DNA of 62,807 nt from Phycisphaerales bacterium (GCA_022446795.1 JAKVBX010000001.1:15160-77966), one strand, 5' to 3'. Shown: positions 25,524-34,818, numbered from the stretch's first letter. The notes: generated by a model from the letters alone, not told the origin. Made by a program: numbers and translations.

Positions 25524-27061
25524 CCGAACTCGATGCCCTGGGCCAGCGGCACATCATCACCCCAGTTGAGGGTGCAGGTCTGCCGCCGCATGTACTGCCG
25601 CCAGGAATCGGAGCCCGACTCGCGTCCACCACCGGTGTCCTTCTCACCGCCGAAGGCGCCGCCGATCTCGGCACCGCTGGTGCCGATGTTCACGTTGGCG
25701 ATACCGCAATCGGAACCGTCGTGGGAGAGGAACCGCTCGGCCTGTCGCATCGAGTCCGTGAAGATCGCGCTGGACAGTCCCTGGTCGACATCGTTCTGGG
25801 CCGCGATCGCCTCGTCGAGATCCTCGTACTCGTAGATGTACAGGACCGGCGCGAAGGTCTCGTCGCGGGCGATGGATGGATCCGCACCCGCCGGGATCCG
25901 GACGATGGTCGGCGTCACGAAGTGACCCGCGTCACCGGAGTAGCGGTCGATGCCCTCGACGCCACCGCAGAGGATCTCGCAGCCTTCGCTGGCGGCCTTC
26001 TCGATGGCGGCCCGCATGTTGGCGACGGAATGCTCGTTGATCAGTGGGCCCACGAGGGTCTTGCCATCCATGGGATCACCGATGGAGACCTGCTGGTAGG
26101 CCTTGACCAGTCGCGAGGTGACATCATCGACGACGGTCTTGTGGCAGAACAGTCGACGGGTGGTCGTGCACCGCTGGCCCGCGGTCCCCACGGCACCGAA
26201 GAGCACGCCCCGGAGCACGAGGTCCAGGTCGGCGGTCTCCGTGATGATGATGGCGTTGTTGCCGCCCAGTTCCAGCAGGCTGCGGCCCAGTCGCTTGGCG
26301 ACCTGGGTGCCCACGTGCCGCCCCATCCGGCACGAGCCGGTCGCACTGATCAGGGGCAGGCGACGATCCGCGATCATCGTCTCGCCGACCTGGTCATCCG
26401 TTCCGATGATCAAGCCGAAGAGATCGCACGGATCGCCCTGGCTGGGCGTGAAGATGTCCTGTTCCTTCATGACGCGATGCGCCACGTTCGTCATGGCGAC
26501 GGCACACAGCGGCGTGACGAGGCTGGGCTTCCACACCATGGCATTGCCGCACACGGCGGCGATCATGGCGTTCCAGGCCCAGACGGCCACCGGGAAGTTG
26601 AAGGCCGTGATGATTCCGATCGTGCCCAACGGATGCCACTGCTCGTACATCCGATGCTGGGGCCGCTCGGACGTCATGGTCAACCCGTACAACTGCCGGG
26701 ACAGTCCCACGGCGAAGTCGGCCACATCGATGCACTCGACGACCTCACCGACACCCTCGGGGAAGATCTTGCCCATCTCCATCGTGACGAGCGCCCCCAG
26801 TTCCTGCTCGTGCTCACGGAAGGCGTTGCCGATCCGCCGGACGATCTCGCCCCGCTTGGGCGCCGGCAGCATCCGCCATTCCTTCTGGACAAGCTGGGCT
26901 CGCTTGACCAGGTCGTCGTAGTCCGACGTGGTCTGGAGCGCGACGGCCCCCAGGGTCTCGCCGGTCGCCGGGTTGGTGGAGACCACGCAGTTGTCACTGG
27001 ACGGATCGACAACGAGCGGGTGATCGATGAGGTGAGCGAACGGTAGGGTCTGGACTTTCAT
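25520..27061 (-). CDS. Aldehyde dehydrogenase, ALDH7 (alpha-aminoadipic semialdehyde dehydrogenase-like)
   Basis: 513 residues from ATG 27061. NAD(P)-dependent oxidation of an aldehyde to the acid. The active-site segment GTAGQRCTTTRRL contains the catalytic Cys, and LELGGNNAII the general-base Glu; both match the antiquitin/ALDH7 group, which oxidises aminoadipate semialdehyde in lysine breakdown and other reactive aldehydes. ITAFNFPVAVWAWN and GGEKDTGGGRESGSD are further family signatures. No lysine-degradation genes are linked. The frame can extend 18 codons upstream, but the homology starts at the chosen Met. Confidence 0.92.
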   Translation of the reverse strand: MKVQTLPFAHLIDHPLVVDPSSDNCVVSTNPATGETLGAVALQTTSDYDDLVKRAQLVQKEWRMLPAPKRGEIVRRIGNAFREHEQELGALVTMEMGKIFPEGVGEVVECIDVADFAVGLSRQLYGLTMTSERPQHRMYEQWHPLGTIGIITAFNFPVAVWAWNAMIAAVCGNAMVWKPSLVTPLCAVAMTNVAHRVMKEQDIFTPSQGDPCDLFGLIIGTDDQVGETMIADRRLPLISATGSCRMGRHVGTQVAKRLGRSLLELGGNNAIIITETADLDLVLRGVLFGAVGTAGQRCTTTRRLFCHKTVVDDVTSRLVKAYQQVSIGDPMDGKTLVGPLINEHSVANMRAAIEKAASEGCEILCGGVEGIDRYSGDAGHFVTPTIVRIPAGADPSIARDETFAPVLYIYEYEDLDEAIAAQNDVDQGLSSAIFTDSMRQAERFLSHDGSDCGIANVNIGTSGAEIGGAFGGEKDTGGGRESGSDSWRQYMRRQTCTLNWGDDVPLAQGIEFG

Positions 27062-27141
27062 CGCCGGATTGTATCGAGACCGCCCCATGACTGGACGGGT
27101 CGACTCCACTACCATGGGCCCGGACCGCAGGAGCTCAGCCC

Positions 27142-27804
27142 ATGCCGCTGGATCGAACCGGAATCGCCAGGCGCGCCGCCCAGGAACTGCAGGACGGCTT
27201 CTACGTCAATCTCGGCATCGGGATGCCCACCCTGGTGGCCAACCATGTCCCGGACGACATGACGGTCTGGCTCCAGTCGGAGAACGGCCTGCTGGGCATG
27301 GGCCCCTTCCCCGCCGAAGACCAGGTCGATGCCGACCTGATCAATGCCGGCAAGCAGACCGTCACCGCCGTGCAGGGCGCCAGCTACTTCTCCAGCGCCG
27401 ACTCCTTCGCCATGATCCGCGGCGGCCACATCGACCTGGCCATCCTCGGGGCCATGGAGATCTCGCAGGAAGGCGACATCGCCAACTGGATGATCCCGGG
27501 CAAGCTGGTCAAGGGCATGGGTGGCGCCATGGATCTCGTTGCTGGCGTCAAACGAGTCGTGGTCATGATGGACCACTGCAACAAGAAGGGGCAGTCCAAG
27601 CTGATCCCGGAGTGCACGCTGCCACTCACCGGTGTCCGATGCATCGACATGGTGATCACGGACCTGTGCGTCCTGGAGATGGATCACGATCGACATCGCT
27701 TCGAACTGGTCGAGCTCGCACCCGGTGTGACCGTGGATGACGTGCTGGAGAAGACCGCCGCCGAGATCATCGTCGAGCGTGAGCCCGCCGCGATCTCCGC
27801 CTGA
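27142..27804 (+). CDS. scoB: 3-oxoacid CoA-transferase, subunit B
   Basis: 220 residues, full length for a class I CoA-transferase B subunit. It has the opening ARRAAQELQDGFYVNLGIGMPT and the catalytic Glu in SENGLLG (residues about 53-59), which forms the glutamyl-CoA thioester. The enzyme moves CoA from succinyl-CoA to acetoacetate or a related 3-oxoacid. It normally needs an A subunit encoded next door; none is adjacent here, the divergent upstream gene being the ALDH and the convergent downstream gene the sigma factor. Confidence 0.9.
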   Translation: MPLDRTGIARRAAQELQDGFYVNLGIGMPTLVANHVPDDMTVWLQSENGLLGMGPFPAEDQVDADLINAGKQTVTAVQGASYFSSADSFAMIRGGHIDLAILGAMEISQEGDIANWMIPGKLVKGMGGAMDLVAGVKRVVVMMDHCNKKGQSKLIPECTLPLTGVRCIDMVITDLCVLEMDHDRHRFELVELAPGVTVDDVLEKTAAEIIVEREPAAISA

Positions 27805-27830
27805 CCACGACAATCGCCTCCAACGAACAA

Positions 27831-27854
27831 GCGGCGGACCCGGGGGTCCGCCGC
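27831..27854. terminator. Hairpin between convergent genes, likely bidirectional terminator
   Basis: Perfect 10-bp stem GCGGCGGACC / GGTCCGCCGC with loop CGGG, between the CoA-transferase and sigma-factor stop codons. T-tracts are weak on both sides. Confidence 0.65.
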
Positions 27855-27882
27855 CTGCGTGTGTTCGTGTTGCCGATGTCGA

Positions 27883-28746
27883 TCAGAATTCCTTCGATCG
27901 GTGCTGCATCTGCGCCTTGAGCCTCGCGAGGATCGACGAGTGCATCTGGCTGACGCGTGATTCGGAGAGATCGAGCGTGATGCCGATCTCCTTCATCGTC
28001 ATCTCCTCGTAGTAGTAGAGGACGATGATCAGTCGCTCGGCCCGGGAAAGTCCCTTGGTCAGCAGCAGCTTCAGGTCGTCACGCTGCAGACGCGAGACCG
28101 GGTTCTCCTGCCGCTTGTCACGGACCACGTCGATCTCGCGGACATCCTTGCTGGAATCGGTCTCGAACCACTTGCGGTTCAGCGAGACGACGCCAACGGG
28201 ACGAGCATCCCGGCAGATCTTCTTGTATTCATCGGGGTCGACGGCCAGTTTCTCGCCGACCTCGGCATCGGTCGCCGTGCGACCGTGCTCCATTTCCAGT
28301 TCCTTGCGGGCCCGCTCGACCTTGGCGGTCCTGGACCGGACGAGGCGTGGCACCCAGTCCATCGCGCGAAGCTCATCGAAGATGGCCCCGCGGATCCGCT
28401 GCGTGCAGTAGGTCTCGAACTTCACGCCGCGTTCGATGTCATATGCATCGATCGCATCCATCAGGCCGAACAGGCCCGAGGACATGAGGTCCTCTACCTC
28501 CACCTCTGCCGGCAGGCGGGTGGCCATCCGCTCGGCGGTGTACCGCACCAACGGAAGGTAGTTCTCCATCAGGAAATTCCGGATCGCCTCGGTTGGTGTC
28601 TCCTGGTAGAGACGCCACACCTCCTCGATCGGTTTTTCCGAAAGGTCCGATATCGCGCTGGTCGATGACGGATCGCCGGCGGCCGATGTGGTCGGCTGTT
28701 TCGGCGGCGTCACCGCGCTGCGATTACGTTCAGAAAGACTCGGCAT
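27883..28746 (-). CDS. fliA: Flagellar/motility RNA polymerase sigma factor (sigma-28, FliA/WhiG type)
   Basis: 287 residues from ATG 28746 with AAGGAG 8 nt upstream. Region 2 reads YLPLVRYTAERMATRLPAEVEVEDLMSSGLFGLMDAI, followed by RIRGAIFDELRAMDWVPR, the FliA/WhiG hallmark; region 3 and region 4 (LILYYYEEMTMKEIG-like and LDLSESRVSQMHS HTH) are complete. It would direct late flagellar transcription. The N-terminal about 50 residues are a polar extension. Last gene of the motility block; no anti-sigma FlgM is adjacent. Confidence 0.94.
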   Translation of the reverse strand: MPSLSERNRSAVTPPKQPTTSAAGDPSSTSAISDLSEKPIEEVWRLYQETPTEAIRNFLMENYLPLVRYTAERMATRLPAEVEVEDLMSSGLFGLMDAIDAYDIERGVKFETYCTQRIRGAIFDELRAMDWVPRLVRSRTAKVERARKELEMEHGRTATDAEVGEKLAVDPDEYKKICRDARPVGVVSLNRKWFETDSSKDVREIDVVRDKRQENPVSRLQRDDLKLLLTKGLSRAERLIIVLYYYEEMTMKEIGITLDLSESRVSQMHSSILARLKAQMQHRSKEF

Positions 28747-28855
28747 TGGTCCGCTCCTTGACCCTGTCGCCGTTGTCGAGACGTCCCCTCGTGAGCGCTC
28801 GACCGTGTGTGTCTTCGGTGCACAACTCGTCCGTGAGTGTGTCCCGACAGTACCG

Positions 28856-28885
28856 ACTATAGCAAACGTCCGTGTATGCACACAA
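28856..28885 (-). promoter_or_regulatory. Candidate sigma-70 promoter upstream of the sigma-28 gene
   Basis: On the minus strand, TTGTGT and TATAGT are separated by 18 bp, about 110 bp before the fliA start and just after the stop of the preceding gene. This would give the sigma factor its own promoter inside the motility block. Assigned by eye. Confidence 0.4.
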
Positions 28886-28901
28886 GAAGGAGTCGCCAAG
28901 G

Positions 28902-29255
28902 CTATGCAGCTTCTCGCCGCTCTTGTGTTTCGGACGTTGATTCCTCGGTCTGAAGCGAATCGTCGGAAATCGCGACATCGCCGGAAACTTCGTCACAACC
29001 AGACGTCGAATCGGCATGAACTGCGCGTTGGATCGCCCAACCGGCCAGGACACCCCCGATCCAGAACCCGCCCATGGCCAGGACCCCCCGGACCAGGATG
29101 GTCAGGGGTTCGTTATCGGCCTGGAGCCCCGCGACAATGGCGATGACCAGGGCCGAAAGCCCCGCCAACGCCCCCAGGAGGCCCGGCAACAGCCGCCAAT
29201 GAGGGTCCATGCCCCCACCTGCAACCTGTTGTTTATCCTCTTGCCCCATAGGCAC
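28902..29255 (-). CDS. Small membrane protein of unknown function within the motility cluster
   Basis: 117 residues from GTG 29255 (GGAG 5 nt upstream). Two hydrophobic segments (LLPGLLGALAGLSALVIAIVAG and ILVRGVLAMGGFWIGGVLAGW) are followed by an acidic Ser/Thr/Glu-rich cytoplasmic or periplasmic tail of about 45 residues. The topology suggests both ends on one side of the inner membrane. The family is not recognised. Its place between flhG and fliA on the same strand makes a motility-linked role likely but unproven. Confidence 0.7.
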   Translation of the reverse strand: MPMGQEDKQQVAGGGMDPHWRLLPGLLGALAGLSALVIAIVAGLQADNEPLTILVRGVLAMGGFWIGGVLAGWAIQRAVHADSTSGCDEVSGDVAISDDSLQTEESTSETQERREAA

Positions 29256-29291
29256 TTGAACTCCGATGCCAGGCCCCCGGACCCCCGCCGA

Positions 29292-30188
29292 TCAGGCCTT
29301 GGCCCGTCGCGAGGACATCCACTGCACGAAGCGTCCGAGAAATCCGCCTCTCTCCTGCGAACCGCATGCCGAGTCGCCCCCGAGCCGGGCCGCGAGGCGG
29401 TGAATCGACCGGCTGGCCGCCGAATTGGGCTCCGAGATCACGAAGGGCAGCCTCGCCCGAACAGCCCGGCGGACCGCCTCATCCCGGGGGATGACCCCCG
29501 CCAGGGGCAGGCCGAAATCCAGGAACTGGCGGCAGGCCCGGTCCATCCGGAGGTGGACCTCGCGGGCCTCCTCATCGCTGTCAGCCGAGTTGATCAGCAG
29601 GTCCGGTGTCCGCCCCGGCACGTGGCGACGGGTCGTCTTGATGAAGGCATAGGCATCGGTGATCGAGGTCGGCTCCGGGTTGGCCACGACCACCAGGGCA
29701 TCCGCAGCGGCCGCAAAGCCCATGACATCAGCCCCGATCCCGGCAGCCAGGTCGATGAGCAGCACGTCGGCCTCGGACTCCAGCATCGCCAGTTGTGACA
29801 GCACGGCATCCCGACGTTCCGTGGACAGGCCCGCCAGGTCCGCGGCACCCGAGGACCCCGGGATCAACTCGAACCCTCCCGGGCCGGTCATCATCACGTC
29901 CTTCAGTTCATGCGTGCCACGCAGGACGGACTCAAGGGTCAGCCGTGGATCAAGACCACAGAGCACATCCGCATTGGCCGTTCCCAGGTCCGCATCGAGG
30001 ACCACGGTGCGACGACCTTGTTGCGCCAAGGCGGTCGCCAGGTTCACCGTGATGTTGGTCTTGCCGACCCCCCCCTTGCCCGAGGCGATCGCCACGGCCA
30101 TCGACAGCCGCGGAGACGACGGGGACGGCGCGTCACCGCTGACCGTTCCAGCCAGTTCCCGCAGCATGGTGGCCTGGTCATGGATCAC
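29292..30188 (-). CDS. flhG: Flagellar number/placement ATPase FlhG (MinD-like)
   Basis: 298-residue MinD/ParA-type ATPase. It has the deviant Walker A GKGGVGKT (about residues 37-44), VVLDADLGTANADVL with the switch I Asp, and DVLLIDLAAGIGADVM. FlhG works with FlhF to control the number and position of flagella by switching the membrane state of FlhF. The polar N-terminal about 30 residues contain LREL, in the place of the FlhF-activating motif. The GTG start overlaps the flhF stop by 4 nt. Confidence 0.92.
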   Translation of the reverse strand: MIHDQATMLRELAGTVSGDAPSPSSPRLSMAVAIASGKGGVGKTNITVNLATALAQQGRRTVVLDADLGTANADVLCGLDPRLTLESVLRGTHELKDVMMTGPGGFELIPGSSGAADLAGLSTERRDAVLSQLAMLESEADVLLIDLAAGIGADVMGFAAAADALVVVANPEPTSITDAYAFIKTTRRHVPGRTPDLLINSADSDEEAREVHLRMDRACRQFLDFGLPLAGVIPRDEAVRRAVRARLPFVISEPNSAASRSIHRLAARLGGDSACGSQERGGFLGRFVQWMSSRRAKA

Positions 30189-31504
30189 GTGCGAAAACTC
30201 CGAATGGTGTTCCCGATGGCCGGGCCACGCAACACCATGTTCGCCAGGACATCACCGGAGGCCGGCTCGATGTCGGCAGGGACCTCCTGGCCGGTTGTCA
30301 CGAAGCTCAGTTCCCGCCCGATCCGGCTGAGGACCTCGACCAGCATGCCGAAGCTGACCGCTTCATCAAGCTTGGTCAGCACGATGCGATCCACGCCAAG
30401 CGGCAGGAAGGCCTCTGCTTCCTTGAGCAGGACCTGCTCACCCGCCGTTCCCGAGAGGACGAGGTGTACCTGGTCCGGCTGGGCGGCATCCAGGAATCGG
30501 CCCAGTTCATCCAGGCGACCTTCATCTCGCTGGCTTCGGCCCGGCGTGTCGATGATGACGATGTCGACGTCCCGCAGTCGCTCCAGCAGGTCCGCCATCT
30601 GCTCGGGACGATCCGCCACGTGCAGCGGCATGCCGAGGATCTCGGCATAGGTCCGCAACTGGGCGACCGCCGCCACGCGATAGGTATCACAGGTCACCAG
30701 GGCCACGCGGGCGCCACGATGGAACCGGCAACTCGCGGCGATCTTCGCCGTCGTGGTCGTCTTGCCGACACCGGTCGGGCCTACGAGGGCAATGACCAGC
30801 GGCGTGTCGGTGACTCGGTCCGGCAATGGCGACTTGGAAATCGGGATGTAGGCCGAGAGGTGATGAATGACACGCTCCCGGACCCGGTTCGTATCGTCGA
30901 GTTGTCCACCGAGTTCATGGCAGACCGCATGCACGACCTTGGCCGCCAGTTCACCGGAGACCTCGTTGGAGATCAGGTCCACGTACCAGCGGACCATGGC
31001 CTCGGGCAACCCGTCCGGGATCGCATCAGCCGGCAACTGCATCTTCTGTCGCTTGAGGACCTGGCCGACCAGGTCACGAAGTTCATCCAGTTCCCCACGG
31101 ACGGCGTCCGCCTGCACGGGTCCGGGCTTGGGCTCGCGAGCGGCATCTGATTCCAAACGCTCCAGCATCGCCCGGGCCATGCGCCGCGTCGCGTCACGAT
31201 CCGGCGGATCATCCGGCGGCGTCCACTCCAGCGCCGGTGGATCGCACGGCGTCGCATCATCACCCAGGTCCACTTGCGGCGTGACTGGCTCGGTCGTGAC
31301 CTCGGCCGCCTGGCCGGACCGCGATGCTCGAACCTCCTCGGCCGTCGCGGCATGTACCTCGACAACGGTGGCGCCCAGCCATCCCCAGAACCCCCGGCGA
31401 CGACTCGTACGAGTCTCGAGGATGACGGCATCAGTTCCCAGGTCCTGGCGAAGCCCGGCAACGGCTTCACTCATGGACTTGGCGCGGTAGATCTTGCTGT
31501 TCAC
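30185..31504 (-). CDS. flhF: Flagellar biosynthesis SRP-like GTPase FlhF
   Basis: 439 residues from GTG 31504 with AAGGAGGG 8 nt upstream. It comprises the basic N-terminal B-domain (SKIYRAKSMSEAVAGLRQDLG), a low-complexity linker, an N-domain (about 150-225) and the SRP G-domain with GPTGVGKTTTTAKIA (G1), LVTCDTYRVAAVAQLR (G2) and DIVIIDTPGRSQRD (G3), plus LTKLDEA (G4). Length and motifs are those of FlhF, which marks the flagellar assembly site at the membrane. Coupled to flhG. Confidence 0.95.
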   Translation of the reverse strand: MNSKIYRAKSMSEAVAGLRQDLGTDAVILETRTSRRRGFWGWLGATVVEVHAATAEEVRASRSGQAAEVTTEPVTPQVDLGDDATPCDPPALEWTPPDDPPDRDATRRMARAMLERLESDAAREPKPGPVQADAVRGELDELRDLVGQVLKRQKMQLPADAIPDGLPEAMVRWYVDLISNEVSGELAAKVVHAVCHELGGQLDDTNRVRERVIHHLSAYIPISKSPLPDRVTDTPLVIALVGPTGVGKTTTTAKIAASCRFHRGARVALVTCDTYRVAAVAQLRTYAEILGMPLHVADRPEQMADLLERLRDVDIVIIDTPGRSQRDEGRLDELGRFLDAAQPDQVHLVLSGTAGEQVLLKEAEAFLPLGVDRIVLTKLDEAVSFGMLVEVLSRIGRELSFVTTGQEVPADIEPASGDVLANMVLRGPAIGNTIRSFRT

Positions 31505-31558
31505 GATCGAGCCCTCCTTGGCTCCTCTGGGTGCCCCGGCTCAGCCGAGGACGGGACA

Positions 31559-33712
31559 TCAGGCGACGGCCATCGGCGCCGACGGTTCACGTTCCATCTG
31601 CACGAGCCCGACGGACTCGACATCAATACCCTTCTCGATCTCGTTGTAGGCCAGCACGACCATGCCCGGTATCCGGCTCTCCAGGATCTGCCACAACTGC
31701 GATCGAACACTGGGCGAGGTGATCACGAGCGGATGATACCCGCGAGTCAGCAACCCCTCGACGGTCCGGGCCACGGCGGCCACGAGTTCCTGGATCATGG
31801 CTGGCGGCATGGTCAGGGTGGTACCGGCCGGACCTCGCTCGATGTGCCCGGACACCTGCTCCTCCAGTTGCGGATCCAGCGTCACGCAGTGAATGCGGAG
31901 TTGGCCATTCTCATCGGGGCGGGCGTGCTGCTGGGAGATGCTCCGCCGCAGTGCATTGCGTACGTATTCACTCAGGACAGCGGCATCACGCGTCTGCGGT
32001 GCCCAATCACCCATCGTTTCAAGGATCGTCTCAAGGTCACGGACCGGGACCCGCTCCCGCAGGAGATTCTGAAGCACCCGCTGGACCTCGGCCGGTTTGA
32101 CCACGGCCGGAACGGTCTCCTCGACCAGCTTGGGAGCCGAGGTCTTGAGCTGCTCGATCAGGCGACAGACCTCTTCGCGGGATACCAGGTCAGCAGCATG
32201 GTCGCGGACCAGTTCAGTGAAGTGCGTCGCCAGGACGCTGGAGGCATCAACGATGGTGTAGTGCAGCATCTCTGCGCGGGCCTGCTGATCGCGGTGAATC
32301 CAGGTCACGTCAAGACCGAAGGCCGGTTCGCGACCGGACACACCCTCCAGCGGTTCCGTGGCATCACCGGAGTTCATGGCCATGACCAGTTCGGGATACA
32401 CCTGCCCTCCGGCCAGCACCGCGCCACGCAGGCGAACCTGGTACCGGTTGGCATCCAGTTGCACGTTGTCCCGGATCCGGACCGGTGGCACCACCACGCC
32501 CAGTTCGACGGCCAGTTGTCGACGAACGGCCGCGATGCGATCGAGCAGGTCGCCGCCACGGCTGACGTCGACCAGCGGCACCAGGCCGTAGCCGATCTCG
32601 ATCTCGAGAACGTCGACCGCAACAAGGTCCTCGGCGGAAGGCTCCACCTCGGGGCCGGCCTCGGCTTCCTGTTCACTGGACCGCATCTCCTGGCGGGCCT
32701 GTTCGGTGTGCTTGCGCTGGACGGCCCACCCGACGGTGCCGATGAGGATCGCCGCGAACAACAGCGGAATCGTCGGCAGCGGCGTCATGGCCATGATGGC
32801 CAGGAAGAAGGACACCATGTAGAGCGCCCGGGGCTGGGAGACCAGTTGCCGCGGTACCTCTTCACCGATGGTCTCGCTCTTGCCGGTCCGGGCCACGATC
32901 AGTCCGGCGGCCACGGCGATGATGAACGAGGGGATCTGGCTGACCAGGCCGTCACCGATGGTCAGTGTCGTGAAGACCGAGACGGTCTCGCTGAAGTCCC
33001 AGTTCTTCATGAACAGGCCGATGCCGATACCGCCGAGGATATTGACGACCGTGATCACGATGCCCGCGATCGCATCGCCCCGAACGAACTTGCTGGCACC
33101 ATCCATGGCCCCGTAGAAGTCCGCCTCCTCGGTCACCGCGTCACGCCGCTGCCGGGCCTCCTTCTCATCGATCAAGCCCGCCGAGAGATCCGCGTCGATG
33201 GCCATCTGCTTGCCGGGCATGGCGTCCAGCGTGAAGCGAGCCGCCACCTCGCTCATGCGGGTGGCGCCCTTGGTGATGACGACGAACTGCACGACCACCA
33301 GGATCACGAAGATGATCAGGCCCACGATGATCGAGGACCCCACGACGAAGGTGCCGAAGGACTCGATGACACGCCCGGCCACCAGCATGGCGCCCTCCGG
33401 CGTCGGGGCATCGGCCGTGAGGATCAAGCGGGTGGAGGCCACGTTGAGCACCAACCGCATGAGCGTGGCGGCCAGCAGGATGGAGGGAAAGGCGCTGAAG
33501 TCCAGCGCCCGTCGCATGTAGACCGTGGTCAGGAGAATGACGGCCGCCAGGGCGAGGTTGCCCGCGAGCAGCACATCCAGCATCACCGGCGGCACCGGGA
33601 TCACCAGCACACCCAGCAGTGTCAGGATCGCGACCGGCACCATCATGTGCCGCCATCGGCTGACCCGCTGGGCCAGGGACTGCAGAGAGGATGGTGCCGT
33701 GAGGGTGCTCAT
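31559..33712 (-). CDS. flhA: Flagellar type III export gate protein FlhA
   Basis: 717 residues, full length. The N-terminal half has about eight membrane helices with the FHIPEP-family core sequence FPSILLAATLMRLVLNVASTR near the start; the C-terminal half is the cytoplasmic ring domain that docks export chaperones. The end overlaps nothing; its start overlaps the flhB stop by 4 nt, so export genes flhB and flhA are coupled. Inner membrane, centre of the flagellar export apparatus. Confidence 0.96.
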   Translation of the reverse strand: MSTLTAPSSLQSLAQRVSRWRHMMVPVAILTLLGVLVIPVPPVMLDVLLAGNLALAAVILLTTVYMRRALDFSAFPSILLAATLMRLVLNVASTRLILTADAPTPEGAMLVAGRVIESFGTFVVGSSIIVGLIIFVILVVVQFVVITKGATRMSEVAARFTLDAMPGKQMAIDADLSAGLIDEKEARQRRDAVTEEADFYGAMDGASKFVRGDAIAGIVITVVNILGGIGIGLFMKNWDFSETVSVFTTLTIGDGLVSQIPSFIIAVAAGLIVARTGKSETIGEEVPRQLVSQPRALYMVSFFLAIMAMTPLPTIPLLFAAILIGTVGWAVQRKHTEQARQEMRSSEQEAEAGPEVEPSAEDLVAVDVLEIEIGYGLVPLVDVSRGGDLLDRIAAVRRQLAVELGVVVPPVRIRDNVQLDANRYQVRLRGAVLAGGQVYPELVMAMNSGDATEPLEGVSGREPAFGLDVTWIHRDQQARAEMLHYTIVDASSVLATHFTELVRDHAADLVSREEVCRLIEQLKTSAPKLVEETVPAVVKPAEVQRVLQNLLRERVPVRDLETILETMGDWAPQTRDAAVLSEYVRNALRRSISQQHARPDENGQLRIHCVTLDPQLEEQVSGHIERGPAGTTLTMPPAMIQELVAAVARTVEGLLTRGYHPLVITSPSVRSQLWQILESRIPGMVVLAYNEIEKGIDVESVGLVQMEREPSAPMAVA

Positions 33713-34815
33713 GCGGGCAGGGCCTCACCGGTTGCGACATCAACGGCGGATGCCAACTGTTCATTGGCTCGCTGGACCTGGGCCAGGATCTCGGCCACGG
33801 CCCGGTAGAAGGACTGTGGAATGGGCTGGCTGACGTCGACCTCACGATGCAGCGCACGAGCCAGCGGCGGACGTTCCACCAGGGGAATATCGTGACGGCG
33901 GGCCAGTTGCCGGATCCGCAGGGCCAGGTGATCAAGTCCCTTGGCCACGACGATGGGCGCCCGCATGGTGTCCGGGTCGTACGCGATGGCGATCGAGACG
34001 TGCTCGGGATTGGTCACGATCACATCGGCACGCGGCACGGCTGACGCGACGCGTTGCATGGCCAACTGCTGCTGAAGGCGAAGACGACGACGACGGTGAT
34101 CCGGATCACCCTCGGCCTCCTTCATGTCATCCCGGACCTGCTGCCGCGTCATCCGCAGGTCGCGTTTCCGCTTCCACCGCTGCCAGGCATAGTCGAGGAT
34201 GCCCAGGAGCACGAGCACACCGGCCGTCCGGAACGCCAGGTCCAGCATCATCCAGCCCGTGAAGACCATGCCATCGAGCATGGGAAGCGTCGGCAACCCC
34301 AGCAGTCGCTCCTGGTACTGCACGATGGTCAGCACGGCGACGGACAGCACGATCAGGACCTTGGTCGAGTCGAGTGACACCCGGACCAGGCCCGAGGGAC
34401 CGAAGATCCGTCGAATGCCGCGGATCGGATCCAGTCGTTCCGGCTGGAACTTCAATGGCTTCGCGGTAAACAGGAACCCGACCTGGGAGACATTCGCCAA
34501 CCACGTGGCCAGCATCACGACCAGCAGGAAGGGCAGCAGTCCTCGCATCATGGACCAGCCCACGTGCGCCAACGCCTGCCAGGCGGTCTCGGTTGCTGCC
34601 GGATCATCGAGCGCACCGAGGTCCAGCAGGCGGCGGAGCATCACCTGGCCCTCGTTGAACATGAGACTGACCAATCCCCAGGTCGCCAGGGTGGCCAGGG
34701 CCAGGGCCAGGCCGCTGCCCAGGTCCTGGCTGCGCGCGACATTGCCCTCATCGCGGGCTTCTCGCAAGCGTCGCGGCGTCGCTTCCTCTGTTCGTTCGCC
34801 GAGATCCTCGGCCAT
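33709..34815 (-). CDS. flhB: Flagellar type III export switch protein FlhB
   Basis: 368 residues: four membrane helices in the first about 220, then the cytoplasmic FlhBC domain. FlhB normally cuts itself at Asn-Pro in NPTH to switch from hook to filament export; here the motif is NPEH (within VIVTNPEHVSIAI), keeping the Asn-Pro bond but with Glu for Thr. N-terminal ERTEEATPRRLREARDEGNVARS is the usual family opening. Located between fliR (3 nt away) and flhA (4-nt overlap). Confidence 0.95.
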   Translation of the reverse strand: MAEDLGERTEEATPRRLREARDEGNVARSQDLGSGLALALATLATWGLVSLMFNEGQVMLRRLLDLGALDDPAATETAWQALAHVGWSMMRGLLPFLLVVMLATWLANVSQVGFLFTAKPLKFQPERLDPIRGIRRIFGPSGLVRVSLDSTKVLIVLSVAVLTIVQYQERLLGLPTLPMLDGMVFTGWMMLDLAFRTAGVLVLLGILDYAWQRWKRKRDLRMTRQQVRDDMKEAEGDPDHRRRRLRLQQQLAMQRVASAVPRADVIVTNPEHVSIAIAYDPDTMRAPIVVAKGLDHLALRIRQLARRHDIPLVERPPLARALHREVDVSQPIPQSFYRAVAEILAQVQRANEQLASAVDVATGEALPA

Positions 34816-34818
34816 CAG

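Noticed and set aside
31274-33808. Open frame of 844 codons on the plus strand
   Set aside because: Antisense to flhA and flhF; a low-complexity His/Gly/Asp-rich product typical of a mirror frame.
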